Positions 57,741 through 64,000 of a DNA stretch of 64,000 nucleotides are shown one piece after another. The notes under the pieces are model-generated. The model did no database searches. It worked only from the letters and a program-made list of their open reading frames with translations, and was not told the origin of the DNA. Every line of letters starts with the position of its first letter. Within the stretch, counting starts at the first letter, position 1. Source of the DNA: Pseudomonas oryzicola (GTDB lineage Bacteria; Pseudomonadota; Gammaproteobacteria; Pseudomonadales; Pseudomonadaceae). Location: positions 2,753,001-2,817,000 of the forward strand of contig NZ_JABWRZ020000001.1 in the NCBI RefSeq assembly GCF_014269185.2, in the 5' to 3' direction. The position numbers were made by a program, and so were the translations under genes.

Positions 57741-58184
57741 ATGCGTAATCATCACTATGCCCTGGGCGCCGCGCTGCTGGTCGCCTTGGCGCTGCCCTGG
57801 ACCCTGGCGGCCGCCGCCGACCTCAATGCCCCGATCGACATGCAGGCGGTGCAGCTGCAGCAGCAGGAACAGAACGGCATCCGTTTCCTGCAAGGTGGTA
57901 TTGGCCAGGACGAGGCCAATGCCCTGCGCAAGACCCCAGGCTATGACCTGCACGTCGAGCTCTCGACCGGCCCGGAAGGCAAGTTCCAGAGCGGTGCCAG
58001 TGTGGATATCCAGAATGCCCAGGGTCAGCCCGTACTAAGCGTCCCGGATGCCGGGCCGCTGCTGTACGTGCAGCTGCCTCCGGGCAAATACAAAGTTACC
58101 GGCAACGCCCAGGGCGAGACGGTGCAACAAATGGTGACCGTCAACGGCAAAACGCCTGCGACCGTGAATCTGAACTGGCGTTGA
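57741..58184 (+). CDS. Secreted protein with carboxypeptidase-regulatory-like fold
   Basis: 147 aa. Signal peptide (GAALLVALALPWTLAAAAD); the C-terminal 75 residues look like a small Ig/transthyretin-like beta sandwich (FQSGASVDIQNAQGQPVLSV, GPLLYVQLPPGKYKVTGNAQ). Such modules are common in periplasmic proteins. No catalytic motif. The ATG is preceded by GGAGGGTCGTACC. Function unknown. Confidence 0.7.
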   Translation: MRNHHYALGAALLVALALPWTLAAAADLNAPIDMQAVQLQQQEQNGIRFLQGGIGQDEANALRKTPGYDLHVELSTGPEGKFQSGASVDIQNAQGQPVLSVPDAGPLLYVQLPPGKYKVTGNAQGETVQQMVTVNGKTPATVNLNWR

Positions 58185-58195
58185 TAGAGAAATAT

Positions 58196-58221
58196 GGCAG
58201 GAGTACAGTTGTACTCCTGCC
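58196..58221. promoter_or_regulatory. Perfect 26-base palindrome ahead of the PhyH-family gene
   Basis: GGCAGGAGTACA-GT-TGTACTCCTGCC: two perfect 12-base arms, ending 18 bases before the dioxygenase ATG. Its core, GTAC-N4-GTAC, is close to the LexA2 box at 11976 (GTAC-N4-GTGC). A short stem-loop without U tract is the alternative reading. Confidence 0.55.
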
Positions 58222-58239
58222 TGCACAAGGCCTGTCGTC

Positions 58240-58986
58240 ATGAGCCTGGACCTGCAACTACAAAGCTTGGATGAGCAGGGCTATGTGCTGCTCCCCGCTG
58301 TCCTCGAGCCCTTGCGTATCGCCTTGTTGCGCTGCGCCATCGATGACCTGCAGCCCATCCACTGGGACTATCAGGGGCTGCTGGAACACTACAAGTGCGT
58401 GTTCAATCGCGATCCGCTATGGCTACCCTTTCTCGACCTGCCCGCGCCGATTGCCCTGGCCGAAGCGGCACTGGGCGCCGACTGCCATGTAATCGGGCAA
58501 ACTGCCTGGCGCAGCCACCCTGGCTACCCCGGCATGGCCCTGCACCTGGACCACCTGCCCATGCAATTGCCCGATTGGCTCAGCGAACGCGGCGACTTCG
58601 TCCAACCCGCGCAGATCCTCACGGCGCAGTTGTACCTCAGCGACATCGACCAGGACATCGGGCCGACCTGGATCGTGCCCGGCAGCCATCGTGCCGGGCG
58701 GCCTCCGCTGCCTGGTGAAGACCAGTGGCAGGGCCGCCAGGCGCTGCCGGTGCTGTGCCAGGCAGGGGATGCGCTGGTGTTTCGCAGCGATGTCTGGCAC
58801 AGCGGCGGAGCCAACAACAGCCAGGCACGTGTGCGCGACATGCTGCAAGTGCACTATGGCCGGCGCATGGTGGCGCAAAAGTTTTCCCCTTACCTGAACT
58901 GGCGCTTCAACCCGCAGGTGCTGGAGGCAGCCACGCCCAGGCAACGGCGTTTGCTGGGCGAGCATGCAGAAACGGAATATGACTGA
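58240..58986 (+). CDS. Phytanoyl-CoA dioxygenase (PhyH)-family Fe(II)/2-oxoglutarate oxygenase
   Basis: 248 aa cupin-fold oxygenase. Putative iron ligands: HxD in MALHLDHLP (about residues 102-104) and a distal His in LVFRSDVWHSGGAN; the 2-oxoglutarate-binding Arg is probably in NNSQARVRDML. WIVPGSHRAGRPP is a PhyH signature. Substrate unknown; bacterial relatives hydroxylate amino acids, fatty acyls or natural products. A perfect palindrome sits just upstream. Confidence 0.83.
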   Translation: MSLDLQLQSLDEQGYVLLPAVLEPLRIALLRCAIDDLQPIHWDYQGLLEHYKCVFNRDPLWLPFLDLPAPIALAEAALGADCHVIGQTAWRSHPGYPGMALHLDHLPMQLPDWLSERGDFVQPAQILTAQLYLSDIDQDIGPTWIVPGSHRAGRPPLPGEDQWQGRQALPVLCQAGDALVFRSDVWHSGGANNSQARVRDMLQVHYGRRMVAQKFSPYLNWRFNPQVLEAATPRQRRLLGEHAETEYD

Positions 58987-59051
58987 TGGATGTACTGACA
59001 AGGTCGATGCCAATCGAAGGGACTAGCCAATAGTGGCAATTCACTTCCAAC

Positions 59052-59145
59052 TTTCTGATTATCTGGACAATAATCAGAAAAGTATTACTTGATGTGACCG
59101 GTCTGGATGGCCCGGTCACCATAAATCGAGGGGCATGAGCCCCCG
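59052..59145 (+). promoter_or_regulatory. Three consecutive hairpins before pagL
   Basis: TTTCTGATTAT / ATAATCAGAAA (arms 59052-59062 and 59070-59080, loop of 7), GTGACCGG / CCGGTCAC (59094-59101 and 59112-59119), GGGGC / GCCCC (59130-59134 and 59139-59143). All are perfect and lie in the 190-base gap ahead of pagL. The second could be a terminator without U tract; the first is AT-rich like an operator. Confidence 0.55.
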
Positions 59146-59177
59146 CTTGCCGTATCGACCATCAGGAGTAGTCATTG

Positions 59178-59699
59178 ATGAAAACCCGTCTAGCAGCTTC
59201 GCTGGCTGCAGCAGTGCTGGCCTTTGCCGCGGCCAACGTGGCCCATGCGGCGCAGGTGTCCGGTGCCGTTGGCGCAACTGGCCAAGGCGACATGACCTAC
59301 CGTATCGGCCTGTCGTTCGACTGGGACAAGAAGTGGCTGGAAAGCAGCACCGGCCATGTGAGCGGATACTGGGACGCGGCCTATACCTATTGGGAAGGTG
59401 GTGAGGCCAGTGGCGCCCATTCGCTGTCGTTCAGCCCAGTGTTCACGTATGAGTTCAGCGGTTTTCGCTACACCCCCTACATCGAGGCTGGCATTGGCCT
59501 GGCGGCGTTTTCCAAGACCGACGTGGGCGACCAGCGCCTGGGGTCGGCACTGAACTTCGAGGACCGCATCGGCTTTGGCCTGAAGTTGCCGGGGGAGCAG
59601 AAGGTGGGGATCCGCGCGATGCATTATTCCAATGCAGGGCTCAAGCAGCCTAATGACGGGATCGAGTCGTACTCGCTGTTCTACAGCAAAGGGTTCTGA
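59178..59699 (+). CDS. pagL: Lipid A 3-O-deacylase PagL
   Basis: 173 aa outer-membrane beta-barrel that removes the 3-hydroxyacyl chain from position 3 of lipid A. Signal peptide (SLAAAVLAFAAANVAHA), a short barrel (YRIGLSFDWDKKW, FTYEFSGFRYTPYIEAGIGL) and the catalytic triad in AMHYSNAGLKQPNDGIES: His, Ser and the Glu are present in family spacing. Start ATG 59178 (AGGAG upstream). Ends in an aromatic residue (KGF), as outer-membrane barrels do. Confidence 0.92.
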   Translation: MKTRLAASLAAAVLAFAAANVAHAAQVSGAVGATGQGDMTYRIGLSFDWDKKWLESSTGHVSGYWDAAYTYWEGGEASGAHSLSFSPVFTYEFSGFRYTPYIEAGIGLAAFSKTDVGDQRLGSALNFEDRIGFGLKLPGEQKVGIRAMHYSNAGLKQPNDGIESYSLFYSKGF

Positions 59700-59723
59700 G
59701 GCCGGGGGTCGCTTTGCGGCCCA

Positions 59724-59769
59724 TCGCCGGGCAAGCCCATCTGCCCCTGTTGGAGCTGGCTTGCCGGCG
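59724..59769. repeat. REP-like palindrome between pagL and TonB receptor
   Basis: tcgccgggcaagcc (59724-59737) and ggcttgccggcg (59758-59769) are inverted, with the cgccgg..aagcc..ccggcg core of another Pseudomonas REP type. Lies between convergent genes. Confidence 0.65.
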
Positions 59770-59795
59770 GTCGGCTGCAAGGCAGCCGCGGCGAT

Positions 59796-61925
59796 TCAGA
59801 AGGTATAGGAAATGCCAGCCTGCACCGTCCGTGGCGCTCCCGGGTAGACGTAGTTGTTGAACGCCCCCTCGTCATAACCTTTGTTGAACAGGTTCTTCAC
59901 GTCCAGATTCAGCCGCACGTGTTCGTTGACCTTGTAGAAGCCCAGCAGGTCGACCACGCTGTAGCTTTCCATGGTGTAGGTGCTGGCCGCCGTCTGCCCG
60001 GCCCGGTCATCCACATACTTGACGCCAACGCCCAACCCCAGTCCCTTGGCCAGGCCCTCCTGGAATTCATAGGTGTTCAGCAGGCTGAAGCTGTTGCGTG
60101 GGATGTTGGCCAAGTGGGTGCCCTTGGGCAGGGTCGTGTCCTTGGTCACCTCGGCATCCACGTAGGCATAGCCACCAATCACGCGCCATTGCGGGGTGAG
60201 GTTGCCGGCGATGTTGATATCCAGGCCCCGGCTGCGTACTTCGCCGGCTGCAATGCTGTAGGTGTTGGTCGGGTCGTTCGGGTCACGCGCCAGGACGTTC
60301 TCCTTGGTGATCTGATAGACCGCCGCATCGATGCTCAGCTGACGGTCCAGCGCCTCCCATTTCAGCCCCAGTTCATAGGACCTGCCTTTCTCCGGGTCGA
60401 AACCACCACCGCTGGCTGGCGTGCCGGTGTTGGGCTTGAACGAGCGCGCGGTATTGGCATAGACCGCCACCGTGTCAGTCAGGTCGTAGATCAGGCCAAA
60501 GCGCGGCGTGACGCCATTCTCGCTCTTGCTGAAGTCGCGATTGGCCGGCCGTTTATCGTCGTAATCGTGCTCGAAGCGCTCGAAGCGTACACCGACCAAT
60601 GCCTTCAGACGCTCGGTCAGCGCCACCTGGTCCTGGATGAAGTAGGCCCAGGTCTGCAGGTTCTCACTGTCCCAGGTCGTTGGTAGCGCATCCAGCGCCG
60701 GCCTCGGCTGGCCCAGTACCGGCTCGTAGATGTCGATCGAGTAGGGCGCGGAGGAACGGCGGATGATCGAACTGTAATGGTAGTTTTCGTACTCGATGCC
60801 GGTCAGCAGGGTATGGCTGAGCGTACCGGTATCGAAATGCCCGGTCAGGTTCAACTGCCAGTCGCGATCGGTCCATTCCAGCTTGCGATAGTTGAAATTG
60901 CGATTCAGGGTACGGCCGTCTGCCTGCAATTTCGTACCTTCGACAGCATTCCCCTTGAGCGAGCCATCGAGGTACTGGAAGCCACCACCCAGCGTCCAGT
61001 CTTCGTTGAGCAGGTGCTCGAAGCGCAGTTGGGTCATGTTGTTGTCGTTGTGCAGCAGGTTGTCACTGCCTTTCTCCCAGATGTAGGTATCCCGCGAAGC
61101 GCTGCCGGTCTGGGTGGGATAGCGGGTCAGACCGCGATCCAGTGGGTGGTTGTTGCGCATGAAGTCGCCCTCGAAGACGACCTTGGTGCTGTCATTGACC
61201 TGCCAGCTGACCACCGGCGCCACATCGTAGCGCTCGCTTTGCACATCGTCGCGGAAGCTTTCGCCGCCTTCACCGAGCAGGTTGAGGCGGTAGGCCAGCG
61301 AGCCGTCCTGGTTGAGTGGCCCGCTAGCGTCCAGGGTCGCGCGGTGCATGCCCTGGTCATCGAACTGGCTGCCCAGGGTAACCTTCGCTTCCGGCAACGG
61401 CTGCTTGCTGACCACGTTGAAGGTACCGCCGGGGTCGCCTCGGCCATACAGGCTGCTGGCCGGGCCACGGATCACCTCCAGGCGTTCGACCGTGTTGGCG
61501 TCCGGGGCGTTGGGGTAACCGCGGTTGATCGGGAAGCCGTTGCGGTAGAACTCGCCGGTGGTGAAGCCACGCACGGTGAAGGTGGTCAGGCCCTGGCCGC
61601 CGAAATTGTTGGCGCGCCCGACACCGCCGGCGTAGTCCAGGCCGTCCTGCAGGCGGGTCGCACCAGTGTCTTGCAGGACGTCCTTGGGCACCACGCTGAC
61701 CGATTGCGGGGTTTCATGCAGCGCGGTGTCAGTACGAGTGGCACTGGCCGAACGGGTGGCCTTGTAGCCGTCGACGGGGCCATCGGCACGCTCGCTGTCG
61801 GCATTGCCGGTAATGCTCAGGGCCTGCAGTTCGATCTGGGCGGGGGCGCCGAGCGGCTCGGGCTCGGCAAAGGCCAACGGGGAGACGGCATGAAGCACAC
61901 AAAGTGAAACGAACGTACGGCGCAT
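59796..61925 (-). CDS. TonB-dependent siderophore receptor (FhuA/FoxA-like)
   Basis: 709 aa. Signal peptide (TFVSLCVLHAVSPLAFA), plug domain from about residue 65 (ETPQSVSVVPKDVLQDTGA, IRGPASSLYGRGDPGGTFNV) and a 22-strand barrel ending VQAGISYTF, with a terminal Phe. The siderophore-receptor subfamily is indicated by RGFTTGEFYRNGF. Start ATG 61925; the longer frame to 61979 is not needed. A Fur-like site lies upstream. Siderophore specificity unknown; hydroxamate-type relatives are common. Confidence 0.92.
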   Translation of the reverse strand: MRRTFVSLCVLHAVSPLAFAEPEPLGAPAQIELQALSITGNADSERADGPVDGYKATRSASATRTDTALHETPQSVSVVPKDVLQDTGATRLQDGLDYAGGVGRANNFGGQGLTTFTVRGFTTGEFYRNGFPINRGYPNAPDANTVERLEVIRGPASSLYGRGDPGGTFNVVSKQPLPEAKVTLGSQFDDQGMHRATLDASGPLNQDGSLAYRLNLLGEGGESFRDDVQSERYDVAPVVSWQVNDSTKVVFEGDFMRNNHPLDRGLTRYPTQTGSASRDTYIWEKGSDNLLHNDNNMTQLRFEHLLNEDWTLGGGFQYLDGSLKGNAVEGTKLQADGRTLNRNFNYRKLEWTDRDWQLNLTGHFDTGTLSHTLLTGIEYENYHYSSIIRRSSAPYSIDIYEPVLGQPRPALDALPTTWDSENLQTWAYFIQDQVALTERLKALVGVRFERFEHDYDDKRPANRDFSKSENGVTPRFGLIYDLTDTVAVYANTARSFKPNTGTPASGGGFDPEKGRSYELGLKWEALDRQLSIDAAVYQITKENVLARDPNDPTNTYSIAAGEVRSRGLDINIAGNLTPQWRVIGGYAYVDAEVTKDTTLPKGTHLANIPRNSFSLLNTYEFQEGLAKGLGLGVGVKYVDDRAGQTAASTYTMESYSVVDLLGFYKVNEHVRLNLDVKNLFNKGYDEGAFNNYVYPGAPRTVQAGISYTF

Positions 61926-61988
61926 CGACGGGACGATCCTGGAGTAGGGCGCTGAAGGAAAGGGGCGAAAGCGGCGCAAAACTACTAC

Positions 61989-62010
61989 GAATCATTATCA
62001 GATGCATTAT
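61989..62010 (-). promoter_or_regulatory. Fur-box-like operator of the siderophore receptor
   Basis: On the minus strand the stretch TGATAATGATTCG, preceded by TAATGCATC, covers two to three GATAAT-type hexamers of the Fur consensus. It lies about 65-85 bases upstream of the receptor start, as expected for iron repression. Confidence 0.55.
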
Positions 62011-62064
62011 TTTTATGTGGCACTGCTGTGCCAGATACCGGGCAGGCCGATCGGTGCTGGCGCC

Positions 62065-62145
62065 TTCGCGGGCACGCCCGCTCCCACAGGTGCGTCTCGG
62101 GTTCTGGCAACTTCGATGAGCTGTGGGAGCGGGCGTGTCCGCGAA
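62065..62145. repeat. REP pair between TonB receptor and stress protein genes
   Basis: ttcgcgggcacgcccgctcc.. (62065-62089) and its inverted copy (62121-62145), 25 bases each with one mismatch, separated by 31 bases. Confidence 0.75.
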
Positions 62146-62169
62146 TAGCCCGGATCAGCTAACCAGCAC

Positions 62170-63060
62170 TCAGCGGACCGCCTTGATTGCCAATACATTG
62201 CACAGCGGGTGCTCCAGTACATGCGCCGTGGTCCCGCCCAGGAAGGTCTGCAGGGCGTCATGCCGGTGGCTGCCCATCACGATCACATCTGCCCGGCTAT
62301 GGCCGACGAACTGGGCAATGGCCTTGATCGCAGGGCCCTCCAAGAAGTGCCTACGCTCCAGCGGGATCTGGTGGTGGTCGCCCAGGCGGTTGAATGCCGC
62401 CCGCTGCGCGGTCCGCAGGTTGCCATCGAAGCCGGGCATGGTGACCGTCCCCGCACCGAAGTCGGCAATGTGGGTCTTCGCCGCGTCGCACACATGCAGC
62501 AGGTGCAGCTCGGCGTTGCACTGCAGGGCCAGGGCATGGGCGCAGTGGATCACCTGTTCGTCCAGATGCTCGCCAGCGCCGTGGCTGTTCAGGTCCACTG
62601 CGGCAGCGATCTGCCGGGGCAGGGGCAGCCGGATATCGCTGACCAGGTGCACGGCGACCGGGCTGTCCTTGAGCAACTGCCAGTCCAGTGGCGTCACCAG
62701 CAGGCGCTTGAGCACGGGTTCGTGCTGCACGTCCTTGATCAGCAGGTCGCACCCCAGGCGTTCGACCCGTTCCAGCACACTGCCCAGCGGGTCCCGGGTC
62801 AGCAGCAGCTCGGTGGACACATCCAGGCCAGCGTTGGCCAGTTGTTCGGCCTCGTCCGCCAGCCATTGGCGGTTGTCACTGAGCAGCCGTTCGCGTTCGC
62901 GGCTGTCGCTCATCAGGCCGAAGGTGTCGACATCGTCGACGAACACATTGATGTCCAGCAAGGCCCCGTTGGATTCCGCCAACGCCGCCGCGCGCTGCAG
63001 CGCCGGCGTGTGACGCATCTGCGGGCCGAGCATGACGAACAGACGCTTGAACTGGCTCAT
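62170..63060 (-). CDS. Tandem-domain universal stress protein
   Basis: 296 aa with two UspA folds. Domain 1: FKRLFVMLGPQMRHTPALQR, ending before residue 150. Domain 2 begins IAAAVDLNSHGAGEHLDEQV and contains ADVIVMGSHRHDALQTFLGG and TAHVLEHPLCNVLAI, the GSxG-type nucleotide-site region. The second domain could bind ATP; the first looks degenerate. Cytoplasmic, stress induced in other bacteria. Divergent from hisN. Confidence 0.88.
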   Translation of the reverse strand: MSQFKRLFVMLGPQMRHTPALQRAAALAESNGALLDINVFVDDVDTFGLMSDSRERERLLSDNRQWLADEAEQLANAGLDVSTELLLTRDPLGSVLERVERLGCDLLIKDVQHEPVLKRLLVTPLDWQLLKDSPVAVHLVSDIRLPLPRQIAAAVDLNSHGAGEHLDEQVIHCAHALALQCNAELHLLHVCDAAKTHIADFGAGTVTMPGFDGNLRTAQRAAFNRLGDHHQIPLERRHFLEGPAIKAIAQFVGHSRADVIVMGSHRHDALQTFLGGTTAHVLEHPLCNVLAIKAVR

Positions 63061-63187
63061 CGCACACCTCCACGTGTGGCAGGCCCCCCGGGTGATCTGG
63101 TCATCTTCAGTCTAGACCGGTGCAGCGTACAGCGGGGCGAAGTGTCGGGTATGATGCGTGCCCCATCTTTGTCACGAGGCCCGTCCC

Positions 63188-63979
63188 ATGTCCCTGAGTG
63201 CTGCACAGATCGGCGAGTACCGCGCCTTTGCCGAGCAGTTGGCCGATGCTGCCGCTGAAGCGATCAAGCCCTACTTTCGCGCCAGCCTGGCTGTCGAGGA
63301 CAAGGGCGGGCGCCTGTACGACCCGGTGACCGTGGCCGACAAGGCGGCCGAAGACGCCATGCGCACGCTGATCCAGGCCCGTTACCCCGAGCATGGCATT
63401 CTCGGCGAAGAAGCCGGGGTGGCTGTCGGCAGCAGCCCGCTGACCTGGGTGCTCGACCCGATCGACGGTACCCGCGCCTTCATCACCGGCCTGCCGCTGT
63501 GGGGCACGCTGATCGCCCTCAACGACGGCACGCAGCCGGTGGTAGGGGTGATGAACCAGCCATTCACCGGTGAGCGCTTCGTCGGCACGCCGGAAGGCGC
63601 CTGGCGCAACGGTACGCCGTTGAAGACTCGCGCCTGCGGCGACCTGGCGTCGGCCACGCTGATGTGCACCACCCCGGACATGTTCGACACCGCAGCACGC
63701 AAGGCTGCATTCGAGGCCGTTGCCGGCAAGGCGCGGCTGATGCGCTATGGCGGCGACTGCTATGCCTATTGCATGCTGGCCTCGGGTTTTGTCGATGTGA
63801 TCGTCGAGGCCAGCCTGCAGCCTTACGACGTACAGGCGTTGATGCCGATCATCGAAGGGGCGGGCGGGGTGATCACCGCGTGGGATGGCAGCAGCGCGCA
63901 GAATGGTGGGTGCGTGGTGGCCTGCGGTGACCCAGTGCTGCATGCGCAAATGGTGGAGATGTTGCGCCACGCCATGTAA
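63188..63979 (+). CDS. hisN: Inositol-monophosphatase-family histidinol-phosphatase
   Basis: 263 aa Mg-dependent phosphatase, IMPase fold. Metal ligands: GILGEEAG (Glu-Glu), DPIDGTRAFITGLP (Asp-Pro-Ile-Asp-Gly-Thr) and GGDCYAYCMLASG plus VEASLQPYDVQAL (the usual Asp in the C-terminal motif). YPEHGILGEEAGV and the FITG loop fit the HisN group, which supplies the histidinol-phosphate phosphatase step where hisB lacks it. Start ATG 63188. Confidence 0.88.
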   Translation: MSLSAAQIGEYRAFAEQLADAAAEAIKPYFRASLAVEDKGGRLYDPVTVADKAAEDAMRTLIQARYPEHGILGEEAGVAVGSSPLTWVLDPIDGTRAFITGLPLWGTLIALNDGTQPVVGVMNQPFTGERFVGTPEGAWRNGTPLKTRACGDLASATLMCTTPDMFDTAARKAAFEAVAGKARLMRYGGDCYAYCMLASGFVDVIVEASLQPYDVQALMPIIEGAGGVITAWDGSSAQNGGCVVACGDPVLHAQMVEMLRHAM

Positions 63980-64000
63980 ACGATGTGTTGCCTGTGCAGG

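Overview
The window is GC-rich chromosomal DNA of a Pseudomonas, most likely the P. putida group. The case rests on gene content and order: a lexA2-imuA-imuB-dnaE2 mutagenesis cassette whose operator matches the LexA2 motif recalled for P. putida; a ketone-body CoA-transferase/AtoE operon; an exopolysaccharide (EPS) cluster whose order resembles the KT2440 'pea' locus as I recall it; and repeated REP-type palindromes (core gtaggagcgg..ccgcgaa). No database search was possible. There is no prophage, IS element, CRISPR array, tRNA or rRNA that I can recognise.

Layout. 1-3.6 kb (minus): peptide ABC importer yejA-yejB-yejE, with yejE cut by the window edge. 3.6-5.5 kb (minus): ppiC and a class I DAHP synthase preceded by a two-part leader. 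That leader has one short ORF ending in a Tyr/Phe/Trp run, a strong terminator, and then a second Tyr-rich short ORF. 5.6-9.3 kb: a PEBP-family protein, a low-complexity secreted protein, a 70-bp-arm inverted repeat, an MFS transporter and an AEC permease. 9.5-11.2 kb: two relics of a type VI secretion cluster (tssA and tssM fragments). 11.2-17.7 kb: a HAD phosphatase and the SOS-type lexA2-imuA-imuB-dnaE2 operon. 17.9-22.7 kb: aldo/keto reductase and LysR regulator divergent from scoA-scoB-atoE.

22.9-44.9 kb: a Wzx/Wzy-type EPS locus. It has an export/assembly block (PEP-CTERM-like small protein, Wza-like exporter, beta-barrel, chain-length protein, BY-kinase). A minus-strand block (wzy, periplasmic glycoside hydrolase, galE) follows. 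The last block is a long plus-strand run: Wzx, a Tat-signal mini-protein coupled to a GMC oxidoreductase, two hexapeptide acyltransferases, four glycosyltransferases (one fused to a VirK/YbjX DUF535 domain), a WecG-family enzyme and a WcaJ-type initiating transferase. Together they would build a lipid-linked repeat unit on undecaprenyl phosphate, decorate it, flip it, polymerise it and export it.

44.9-64 kb: LysR/L-serine dehydratase; a DUF3313 lipoprotein; a polyamine block (puuB-like oxidase, PotF-type binding protein, gamma-glutamylpolyamine synthetase) with a divergent AraC regulator; a solitary P-loop ATPase; succinate-semialdehyde dehydrogenase with a divergent PtrR-like LysR; a small secreted protein; a PhyH-family dioxygenase behind a perfect palindrome; pagL behind three stacked hairpins; a TonB siderophore receptor with a Fur-like site; a tandem universal stress protein; and hisN.
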